DNA from: Bacillota bacterium
Lineage (GTDB): Bacteria > Bacillota > Clostridia > Clostridiales > Caloramatoraceae
Length of the DNA stretch: 12,111 bases
Assembly: GCA_023389275.1 (NCBI GenBank)
Contig: JAEWEN010000013.1
Location: 1-12,111 of the forward strand
Reading direction: 5' to 3'
Part shown: positions 6,646-12,111 of the stretch, piece by piece
Numbering within the stretch: position 1 is the stretch's first letter
How the letters are laid out: each line of letters opens with the position of its first letter
Notes under the pieces: generated by a model
Databases searched by the model: none
Told to the model about the DNA's origin: nothing
What the model saw: the letters and a program-made list of their open reading frames with translations, nothing else
Program-made: the position numbers and the translations under genes

Positions 6646-7464
6646 ATGAAGTTACTTACTAATATGTCTGAATTTTTAAGTATAGAAAATATAAAATTTG
6701 AAATAATGAGAGCAGCTTATGGAAATCCTAATTCAATATTATCAAAACTTGATGCAAGGGTTCTTATAATTTGGTATTTAGTATTTAGCTTACTTCCATG
6801 GTTTATAAGTGAAATACCAGTTCTTATAACTTTATTTTTAGCTACATCAATATTTGCCTATTTTTGTAGAGTAAGTCCACTTATAGTTGGAATACTTGCA
6901 ATAGGTTTCGTAAGTCAAAACTTAACTGTAAGTGTACTTGCAGTAATTATTGGTGGGGATATTAGCGCTTTTATATCTTTATTTATAGTTTCTTTAAAGC
7001 TACTTATAATATCTCTAGCTACTATTTGTATATTTACAAGTATGGACCCAGAAAAGCTTAGTGACGCTTTAATAAGATTTGGACTTCCTGCAAAATTTGG
7101 ATTTGGAATATCCTATGGATATAGAATGATACCTATATTAATAGATGAATACAATGGAATATTTAACTCCTTTAGACTAAGGGGACAAAGACCTAAAACT
7201 AAAAAGCTTTTTGGCTTAAACTTTGTTGTTTATTATATAAAAATATTAATGAAAGCATTTTATCCTATGATTTTAAATACTGCAAAAAGAATAAGAAGTA
7301 CAGTAGAGGCACTTGAAACAAAGGGATTTACAGAAAGTGTTGAAAATCCTAAAGCTAAAAAGCTAAAGTTAGCATATATGAAAATAGGAAAAAGTGATTT
7401 TAAATTTATAGTAGTTTCAACTATTTTAGTAGGAGTAAGTGTATATATAGGAAAACTGTTTTAA
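6646..7464 (+). CDS. ECF transporter transmembrane component (EcfT/CbiQ family)
   Basis: A 272-residue membrane protein. Hydrophobic segments fall at about 38-58, 60-75, 80-103 and 106-131, a cytoplasmic coupling region at 135-235, and a last helix at 252-270. EcfT proteins carry two Ala-Arg-Gly coupling motifs that dock on the two ATPase domains. The corresponding places here read SFRLRGQRP (175-183) and ALETKGF (222-228), so the first Ala is Leu and the second motif is Thr-Lys-Gly. Family membership is supported by the overall pattern (LDARVLIIWYL near the start, MDPEKLSDALIRFGLP before the coupling region) and by gene order. AGGAG precedes the ATG, and the gap to the ATPase gene is 13 bp. 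It links ATP hydrolysis to toppling of the S component during import. Confidence 0.88.
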   Translation: MKLLTNMSEFLSIENIKFEIMRAAYGNPNSILSKLDARVLIIWYLVFSLLPWFISEIPVLITLFLATSIFAYFCRVSPLIVGILAIGFVSQNLTVSVLAVIIGGDISAFISLFIVSLKLLIISLATICIFTSMDPEKLSDALIRFGLPAKFGFGISYGYRMIPILIDEYNGIFNSFRLRGQRPKTKKLFGLNFVVYYIKILMKAFYPMILNTAKRIRSTVEALETKGFTESVENPKAKKLKLAYMKIGKSDFKFIVVSTILVGVSVYIGKLF

Positions 7465-7477
7465 TTAGGAGGTTATT

Positions 7478-8245
7478 ATGAAATTAGATTTTCATGTACA
7501 TGGATTATTAAGTAAAAAGTCGGATTTTAATGAGGAATTGTTTTTAAAAGGTATAGAATATGCTAAAGAACAAGGTTTAAATGGTTTTGTTTTATGTGAA
7601 CATTTTAATGCAAAGGATATAAAAAGCATTTATAAATATTTAGAAGATAATTATAAGTATGTAGGAGATAAGTATATAGTAAATGATTTTTCAGTTTTTT
7701 TAGGTATGGAAGTTGACATAAAAAATGGAGGACATGTAATAGTAAGCGGTAATAGGGAAGATATTTTAAATTTAAGATGTTTTTTAAATGATTATAGGAT
7801 AAAACCTAATTTTATAGAGTTTGAAAAATTAATAGAATTTAGTGAAAAGCATAATTGCTTAATAATAGGAAGTCATCCTTATAGAGATAGTCATAAGCTA
7901 TATCTTCAGCCTAAAGATTTTTTAAAAAGATTAGATGCATTAGATTTAAATGCTACAGATATTTTTACTAAAGGCTTAGAGTGTACTAGGGAAAAAGTAG
8001 AAGGTTTATCTAATGAATTAGATATTCCATATGTAACAGGAAGTGATAGTCATTACCCTATGCAGCTTGGAAGTGTTAGTACAGAGTTTAATAAAGAATA
8101 TACAAGGGTAAGTGAAATAAAAAATGCTATAAAAAATAAAGAATATAAAATAAATATTTCAAAAGCTATTGATATTAAGGTATTTTCGGCTAAGGTTAGT
8201 AAAGCGTATATAAAGGGAAAAATGATTTGTGAAATAAATGTGTAA
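7478..8245 (+). CDS. PHP-domain metal-dependent phosphoesterase
   Basis: A 255-residue cytoplasmic protein with the metal-binding motifs of the PHP superfamily in order: H6-V-H8 at the start, E41-H42 (LCEHFN), E78 (GMEVD), H86 (GGHVIV), H133 (GSHPYR) and D190-S-H192 (TGSDSHYP). These ligands normally form a trinuclear metal site that hydrolyses phosphoesters. The length matches stand-alone PHP proteins, including histidinol-phosphatase-like and nucleotide or sugar phosphatases; the sequence does not say which. AGGAGG lies before the ATG, and the gap after EcfT is 13 bp, making it the last gene of the operon. A hairpin begins at its stop codon. Its place suggests that it acts on the transported compound or a derivative, which would fit an RpiR regulator. 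That link is inferred. Confidence 0.85.
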   Translation: MKLDFHVHGLLSKKSDFNEELFLKGIEYAKEQGLNGFVLCEHFNAKDIKSIYKYLEDNYKYVGDKYIVNDFSVFLGMEVDIKNGGHVIVSGNREDILNLRCFLNDYRIKPNFIEFEKLIEFSEKHNCLIIGSHPYRDSHKLYLQPKDFLKRLDALDLNATDIFTKGLECTREKVEGLSNELDIPYVTGSDSHYPMQLGSVSTEFNKEYTRVSEIKNAIKNKEYKINISKAIDIKVFSAKVSKAYIKGKMICEINV

Positions 8246-8276
8246 TACTAACTAATATATAATATTAGCTAGTATT
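8244..8276. terminator. AT-rich hairpin at the end of the ECF-PHP operon
   Basis: AATACTA-A-CTAATAT (8244-8258) pairs with ATATTAG-C-TAGTATT (8262-8276), 14 pairs with one A-C mismatch and a 3-base loop. It starts within the PHP stop codon. It lacks GC pairs and a long T-tract, so it may be mainly an RNA-stabilising end rather than a strong terminator. Confidence 0.5.
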
Positions 8277-8284
8277 TACATTAG

Positions 8285-8318
8285 GCGTTAAACTATATGT
8301 TTTACGCTTTTTATTTTT
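8285..8318. terminator. Terminator between convergent PHP and thioesterase genes
   Basis: GCGTTAAAC (8285-8293) pairs with GTTTTACGC (8299-8307), with one T-T mismatch, around TATAT. A long T-rich tract follows from 8308. It is a standard terminator for the plus-strand operon. The minus-strand thioesterase stop (8311-8313) lies in the T-tract, so the hairpin may serve both directions. Confidence 0.7.
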
Positions 8319-9060
8319 TCTTCCATGTAATTTGTAGCTTTGTAAGAAGAGCTTCACTACTACTTGTAATTTTATGAACTGTAGTAATAGAGTTATTTTC
8401 ATTATTAATTACTTCAGATGAAACATGTAGAGTATCTCCATCTGTTGTTTCTTTTTTAAATAGTACTTTTATATTAAATAATTCATATTCATTTATAATA
8501 GATCTTGGCAAGGTATCTATTGCCATTTCCATATATTTTACATTATTAACATGACCATTAGAGTCTATATCACTATATCTTACAGGGTAGTCTTTTGAAT
8601 AATCTTCATTTTTAATTTTAGGAATATCATCTAAAGTAGGCACTGTTTCTAATTCTTCTTTAAGTCCATATATTTGACTTTGCTCAGGAGAGATTTTTGT
8701 AGGGCGTCTTTTATCAAAGTCTATTAATATAGCTGTTGATAAAACTTCTCCTATAACTTTTCCTTTAGAATTTTTTATAGTGTTTTGTCTATAACCATAA
8801 AATTTTTTGCTACCTAGTACCTTAGTATCAACAGTTATGGTATCTTTAAATTTAGGGTATTCATACATAGTAATATCATATTTTAAAAGTACCCAAATAC
8901 ATTGATTATGTACAAATCCATCTTTAGTTTCTCCTAAATAGTCTGATTGAGATATAACAACATCCCATAAAAAGTCTACTAATGATGAAAATTTACACTT
9001 ATGTTCAGAGTCAACATTAAAAATATTTATTTTATATTCTTTCTCATAGGCAGTATTCAA
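8311..9060 (-). CDS. Acyl-ACP thioesterase (FatA/FatB family, bacterial type)
   Basis: A 249-residue protein made of two hotdog domains, the usual length of bacterial acyl-ACP thioesterases. The first half (1-130) includes WVLLKYDITMYEYPKFKDTI and the conserved FDKRRPTKIS. The second half carries the active-site region VRYSDIDSNGHVNNVKYMEM (160-179), with D166, N168 and H170 in the D-x-N-x-H-V-N-N pattern. The enzyme releases free fatty acids from acyl carrier protein. The start is TTG at 9060, supported by AGGAGG seven bases upstream (minus strand of 9068-9073); no ATG fits as well. The gene stands alone, opposite to its neighbours, with an extended -10 promoter upstream. Chain-length preference cannot be read. 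Confidence 0.9.
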   Translation of the reverse strand: MNTAYEKEYKINIFNVDSEHKCKFSSLVDFLWDVVISQSDYLGETKDGFVHNQCIWVLLKYDITMYEYPKFKDTITVDTKVLGSKKFYGYRQNTIKNSKGKVIGEVLSTAILIDFDKRRPTKISPEQSQIYGLKEELETVPTLDDIPKIKNEDYSKDYPVRYSDIDSNGHVNNVKYMEMAIDTLPRSIINEYELFNIKVLFKKETTDGDTLHVSSEVINNENNSITTVHKITSSSEALLTKLQITWKKK

Positions 9061-9112
9061 ATAGTCTCCTCCTTTTATTATTGTATTCTAGATTTTTCCA
9101 ATAAATATATTT

Positions 9113-9121
9113 ATTATACCA
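9113..9121 (-). promoter_or_regulatory. Extended -10 promoter of the thioesterase gene
   Basis: The minus strand reads TGGTATAAT (9121-9113), a TGn plus perfect TATAAT extended -10 element. No good -35 box lies 17 bp upstream. It would start transcription about 45 nt before the TTG start. Confidence 0.55.
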
Positions 9122-9127
9122 AACATA

Positions 9128-9167
9128 TTATAAAAGTTATATTGAAAATGTATAATTGTGGTAAAAT
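9128..9167 (+). promoter_or_regulatory. Promoter region of the metallophosphoesterase gene
   Basis: TTATAA (9128-9133) and TATAAT (9151-9156) are spaced by 17 bp. Alternatively, TGGTAAAAT (9159-9167) is an extended -10 element that would start transcription just ahead of the ribosome binding site. Both lie before the chosen ATG at 9197 and overlap the rejected GTG start at 9158. Confidence 0.5.
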
Positions 9168-9196
9168 GTGAAGAGTATTATAAAGAGGTGATTTAT

Positions 9197-10327
9197 ATGA
9201 TTTTTTTAGGAATAACAGCATTTCTTATATTATATATAGTAGCAAATCTTTATGTTGGAAATAAAATTTTACTATGGTTAGCAGCTATTTATTCAAGTAC
9301 AAATAAAACTATATTTTGGATTGTATATTTTTTATGTGCATTTTCATTTATAATAGCTTACCTTATACCAAGGTCTTACTTTGCTAAAATATTTAAATTA
9401 GCAAGTGGATTTTATATGGTAGCATTTTTATACACTTTAATAATTTTTCTTATATTAGATATTGTAAAAGTATTATTTGCAAGATCTCAGTTTTTTAGAG
9501 AAAACATTATACAAAATAATAAGTTTTTAGTTATAAGTGGATTTGTAATATTTGCTATAGTTTTACTTATTATTTTATATGGAAATTACAATGCTAAAAA
9601 CATTCAAATAGTAGATTATAGTTTAAAGGTTAGCGAGAAATCTAATAAAAAATTAAATATAGCAATGATTTCAGATATTCATATAGGGGATATTATGAAT
9701 CATAAAGAAATTGATAAAATAGTAGAAAAAATAAAAGGGTTAAATCCAGATATTGTTTTGATTTCTGGAGATGTATTTGATGGATATTATGATGGCATAG
9801 AAAACATAGATAAAATAGAAAAATCATTTAAAGATTTGAAAACTAAGTATGGAACTTATGCAGTATTTGGAAACCATGATGCAGGAAGTGGCTATAGTAA
9901 AATGGTTGAGTTTTGTAGAAAATCAAATATTAATTTACTTCAAGATGAGTTTAAAGAATTTAAAAATGAGTTTACTATTATAGGAAGAAAAGATGGATCT
10001 CCTATAGGGGATCAGGGAGAGGTTAGAAAAGAGTTAGAAAATGTTTTTAAAAACGATATTACAAAACCTATTATCATGCTTGATCATAAACCATCAGATA
10101 TAAATGAGATTTCAGATTATAATATTGATTTGCTTCTTTGTGGACATACTCACAGAGGACAAATGTTTCCAGGAAGCCTTATTACAAATAGAATTTTTTT
10201 AGTTGACTATGGATACTTAAAAGTTAGAAATACTAATGTTATTGTTTCAAGTGGTGTAGGTACTTGGGGACCTAGAATTAGAATAGGAAGTAAAAGTGAA
10301 ATTGTTAATATTAAGTTAGAATATTAA
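9197..10327 (+). CDS. Membrane-anchored calcineurin-like metallophosphoesterase
   Basis: A 376-residue protein with an N-terminal membrane part of about four helices (roughly 2-30, 38-57, 70-94 and 110-129) and a C-terminal phosphoesterase domain (152-376). The dimetal site is complete and in order: D160-I-H162, G191-D192, GNHD (225-228), H297 in LDHKP, and GHTH (316-319). This layout matches YkuE-like predicted phosphohydrolases. The active site follows the fourth helix; topology was not resolved. The GTG at 9158 is rejected: the promoter overlaps it, and AGAGGTGA (9184-9191) is well placed for the ATG at 9197. Substrate unknown; lipid or cell-envelope phosphoesters are possible. The PLP-enzyme gene follows after 28 bp and is likely co-transcribed. 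Confidence 0.88.
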   Translation: MIFLGITAFLILYIVANLYVGNKILLWLAAIYSSTNKTIFWIVYFLCAFSFIIAYLIPRSYFAKIFKLASGFYMVAFLYTLIIFLILDIVKVLFARSQFFRENIIQNNKFLVISGFVIFAIVLLIILYGNYNAKNIQIVDYSLKVSEKSNKKLNIAMISDIHIGDIMNHKEIDKIVEKIKGLNPDIVLISGDVFDGYYDGIENIDKIEKSFKDLKTKYGTYAVFGNHDAGSGYSKMVEFCRKSNINLLQDEFKEFKNEFTIIGRKDGSPIGDQGEVRKELENVFKNDITKPIIMLDHKPSDINEISDYNIDLLLCGHTHRGQMFPGSLITNRIFLVDYGYLKVRNTNVIVSSGVGTWGPRIRIGSKSEIVNIKLEY

Positions 10328-10355
10328 TAACTAATTTTGTTAGGAGGACAAATAG

Positions 10356-11618
10356 TTGGATAATAATTTTAGTTCTATGGGAGAAGTATTAGCATATTTA
10401 AAAAGTAACAATATAAGCTGTATTGAAGAAAGAGCGAAATATATACAGGATTTTATTAATAAGGAAAATAAAGATGCTGGATATGAATATGATAGATATT
10501 TAGAATATGGAGCTAGTAATGTTTCTAATGTTGTTACAGAAAGTTCTAAAGATAAGAGAGAATGTATACTATGGTGTGTTAATCATTATTTAAGTTTAAA
10601 TAGAAATGAAAAGATAATAGATAAAGCTTGTTCTGTTTTAAAAAGATTTGGTACAGGATGTGGTACTTCAGCATCATCTTGTGGAATGAGCTCTTTGCAT
10701 AAGGAAGTAGAAGATAGGATAGCTAAAACTGTTAAAAAAGAAAAAGCAATTTTATTTTCAACAGGGTTTACTGCGAATGTTGCAGGGATTTCTTGTTTAG
10801 CTAGAAAGGGTGATTTGGTTATATTTGATAGAGAATGTCACTCATCTATAATAAATGGATTAAAGTTGTCAGATGCAAAGTGGATTTCGTTTAAACATAA
10901 TAGTATTTTAGATTTAGATTTTAAAATAAATAAATATAAAGGCAATTATAACAATATTTTTGTAATTGTTGAATCTGCCTACTCTATGAGTGGAGATTTA
11001 GCACCTTTAAAGGAAATAGTTTATCTTAAAAAGAAGCATAGGTTTTATCTATATGTAGACGAGGCTCATACTTTTGGTATTTATGGAGAGAGAGGACAAG
11101 GATATTGTTATGAAGAAGGGGTAAGTGAAGCAGTTGATTTTATTATGTCAACATTATCAAAATCAACTGCTTCTATAGGAGGCTTTATTGCTGCTGATGA
11201 AAAGTATTGTTCACTTTTAAAATGGTCAGACCCTTATATATTTCAAGCTTGCATACCACCAGTAGATGCATCTGTAATTCTTTCGTCTCTTGAAGAAATT
11301 ACAATAAATCCTTGGATGATAAAAGAGCTTCATATAAAAAATAAATATATGAGAAGACTATTAAAAGAAAAGGGATTTAATCTTGGAAATAGTGAAAGTC
11401 CAATTATTCCAATATTTATAGAAGATCATAAAAAATTAAGAAAAATTGTAAAAGATCTTTATGAAGAAGGGGTATATTCTACACCAATATGTTATCCAGC
11501 TGTTAAGCTCAATCAAGGAAGATTAAGATTAATTTTAAACCTTAGTCATACAAATGAACAAATAGAATTTACAGTAAATATAATTGAAAGTATATGCAGA
11601 AGATATAATATAATTTAA
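10356..11618 (+). CDS. PLP-dependent alpha-oxoamine synthase-family enzyme (BioF/Kbl/SPT-like)
   Basis: A 420-residue fold-type I aminotransferase-like enzyme of class II. Visible landmarks are H162 in FDRECHSSIINGL (stacks on the cofactor ring), S207-A-Y in VIVESAYSMSGDLAPL, the D235-E-A-H238 motif in YVDEAHTFGIYGERG, the cofactor lysine K269 in STLSKSTASIGGFI, and the closing RLRLILNLSHT. The family joins an amino acid to an acyl-CoA or acyl-ACP with loss of CO2: 8-amino-7-oxononanoate synthase, 2-amino-3-ketobutyrate-CoA ligase, 5-aminolevulinate synthase or serine palmitoyltransferase. The N-terminal loop FGTGCGTSASSCGMSSLHKE differs from the usual GSGGSR-type motif, and no biotin or threonine genes are nearby, so the reaction is open. 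The start is TTG, with AGGAGG (10342-10347) eight bases upstream. Confidence 0.85.
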   Translation: MDNNFSSMGEVLAYLKSNNISCIEERAKYIQDFINKENKDAGYEYDRYLEYGASNVSNVVTESSKDKRECILWCVNHYLSLNRNEKIIDKACSVLKRFGTGCGTSASSCGMSSLHKEVEDRIAKTVKKEKAILFSTGFTANVAGISCLARKGDLVIFDRECHSSIINGLKLSDAKWISFKHNSILDLDFKINKYKGNYNNIFVIVESAYSMSGDLAPLKEIVYLKKKHRFYLYVDEAHTFGIYGERGQGYCYEEGVSEAVDFIMSTLSKSTASIGGFIAADEKYCSLLKWSDPYIFQACIPPVDASVILSSLEEITINPWMIKELHIKNKYMRRLLKEKGFNLGNSESPIIPIFIEDHKKLRKIVKDLYEEGVYSTPICYPAVKLNQGRLRLILNLSHTNEQIEFTVNIIESICRRYNII

Positions 11619-11642
11619 TTTAATTTGTAAAAGTTAGCTTTA

Positions 11643-11671
11643 TTGATACAAAGTATGTTATCATATATACA
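11643..11671 (+). promoter_or_regulatory. Predicted promoter upstream of the interrupted gene
   Basis: TTGATA (11643-11648) and TATACA (11666-11671) are spaced by 17 bp. Transcription would begin near 11678, giving a leader of about 80 nt that contains a complete terminator hairpin before the ATG at 11760. The promoter begins only 24 bp after the preceding gene's stop. Confidence 0.55.
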
Positions 11672-11704
11672 TAGAGGTAAACTAGGACTTGTTTGTTTTG
11701 ACTT

Positions 11705-11732
11705 AAGACCACCAGCTTAGCTGGTGGTTTTC
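11705..11732 (+). terminator. Strong terminator or attenuator hairpin in the leader
   Basis: ACCACCAGC (11708-11716) and GCTGGTGGT (11720-11728) form a perfect GC-rich 9-bp stem with loop TTA; the preceding AAG and following TTT extend it. A T-run follows. It is the strongest hairpin in the window. It could terminate readthrough from the PLP-enzyme operon. Since a promoter lies upstream and a gene begins 28 bp downstream, it could also act as an attenuator. I found no clear antiterminator. Such palindromes also occur at IS200/IS605-type ends, an alternative I cannot test. Confidence 0.7.
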
Positions 11733-11759
11733 TATTAATTTAAATTTTAGGAGGAAAGA

Positions 11760-11783
11760 ATGTTTAAAATAGGAGCAACTTTT
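11760..11783 (+). CDS. 5' exon of an intron-interrupted gene (tentatively YkvI-like membrane protein)
   Basis: AGGAGG (11749-11754) is five bases before ATG at 11760. The frame reads M-F-K-I-G-A-T-F and then meets TAG at 11784-11786, where group I intron sequence begins. The excellent initiation region and immediate stop suggest a real gene interrupted after about eight codons, to be restored by splicing. The peptide resembles the start of YkvI-like membrane proteins (commonly ...ATYIGTVVGAGF...). Eight residues are weak evidence for identity. The exact 5' splice site is not determined, so the exon end is approximate by a few bases. The remainder lies beyond the window. Confidence 0.5.
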
Positions 11784-12111
11784 TAGTTGTTAAAAATATA
11801 AACATGTACAAATATATTTTTAATAAATAGCTCCCTACATTCGTAAAGAGTGTAGAGTGGTAAATAATTACCCAAAACTCCTTTAATTGCTGGAAGTTCC
11901 TAAAGCCTATTTAACCACAACATAACCATGAAATAAAGGTAAGTGTGAAGGTGACGAAAGTAGAAAAAATAAATAGGATGGCATAAGGTTAAATCCTAAG
12001 TGCTAATATAATGGATAATCAGCAGCCAAGCTTTGAATAGAAGAAGGTTCAACGACTAGAGAGAAATCTCGTACACTTAAAGCTAAGTGGAAATGGGGAG
12101 CACCTTTTTAA
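11784..12111 (+). ncRNA. Group I intron, 5' part (subgroup IA-like; possibly an IStron)
   Basis: The conserved core is recognisable. The P element AATTGCTGGAAG (11885-11896) pairs through GCTG/CAGC with the Q element AATCAGCAGCCAAGC (12017-12031) to form P4, and the R element GTTCAACGACTAGA is at 12047-12060. Two hairpins directly after R, GAGA-gaaa-TCTC (12059-12070) and CACTT-N6-AAGTG (12074-12089), match P7.1 and P7.2 of subgroup IA. GGGAGC (12096-12101) can form P3, with CTCC (11878-11881) or GCTCCC (11830-11835). Peripheral stems include 11790-11823, CTACA/TGTAG (near 11836-11855) and GGTAA/TTACC (11859-11872). The S element, P9 and 3' splice site lie beyond the window. The intron should splice itself from the mRNA of the interrupted gene. 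In clostridia, introns of this sort often form the 5' part of IStrons carrying IS605-type transposase genes; that part is not visible here. Confidence 0.85.
11790..11823 (+). repeat. Perfect AT-rich stem-loop at the intron 5' end
   Basis: TTAAAAATATA (11790-11800) and TATATTTTTAA (11813-11823) are perfect reverse complements of 11 bp around a 12-base loop. Partial pairing continues outwards, ending with a possible U-G wobble between 11783 and 11830. It could be the P1 extension or P2 of the intron, or part of a left transposon end. Confidence 0.6.

Noticed and set aside
9158..9196. GTG start for the metallophosphoesterase
   Set aside because: It overlaps the predicted -10 elements, and AGAGGTGA points to the ATG at 9197.
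11784..11786. In-frame TAG as evidence of a simple pseudogene
   Set aside because: The stop coincides with the beginning of recognisable group I intron sequence, so splicing is the better explanation.
1..12111. CRISPR arrays, tRNA or rRNA genes
   Set aside because: I saw no regularly spaced repeats, and no cloverleaf or rRNA-like sequences; the only structured RNA is the intron at the right end.

Overview
The window is very AT-rich, has strong AGGAGG-type ribosome binding sites and several TTG starts, and encodes proteins typical of low-GC Firmicutes. Its family mix fits a clostridium: an ECF transporter, an RpiR regulator, a FatA-type thioesterase, and a group I intron in a protein gene. 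A Peptostreptococcaceae member such as Clostridioides difficile or a relative is plausible, because IStrons (group I intron plus IS605-type element) are known there. That placement is inference; I could not search any database.

Layout. (1) Positions 78-3070 hold a resistance-like cassette: a minus-strand MerR/BmrR-type regulator, and divergent from it a MATE efflux pump followed by a GNAT acetyltransferase. The pump promoter has the hallmark MerR architecture of a 19-bp spacer containing a perfect inverted repeat. Near-identical ~40-bp terminator sequences flank the cassette in the same orientation, and the left copy carries what looks like a remnant of an RpiR-gene 3' end. (2) Positions 3072-8245 hold a minus-strand RpiR/SIS regulator divergent from a compact four-gene operon. 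The operon encodes a membrane S component with an unusual C-terminal extension, a double ABC ATPase, an EcfT transmembrane protein with divergent coupling motifs, and a PHP phosphoesterase. A TGAATA-N4-TATTCA palindrome lies inside the rpiR promoter, with a further half-site at the operon promoter. This looks like a regulated importer plus an enzyme, substrate unknown. (3) Positions 8311-9060 hold a minus-strand acyl-ACP thioesterase. (4) Positions 9197-11618 hold a membrane-anchored metallophosphoesterase and, 28 bp on, an orphan alpha-oxoamine-synthase-family PLP enzyme.

(5) From 11643 to the end there is a promoter, a strong terminator hairpin in the leader, and a well-placed ribosome binding site and ATG. 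The reading frame then breaks after eight codons (MFKIGATF) and is followed by a group I intron. P, Q and R core elements and two extra hairpins after R (subgroup IA style) are visible. The window ends before the S element, the 3' splice site and any transposase, so whether this is a plain group I intron or an IStron cannot be settled here. This insertion, the enlarged RpiR-linked ECF system and the terminator-repeat-flanked cassette are the most noteworthy items.
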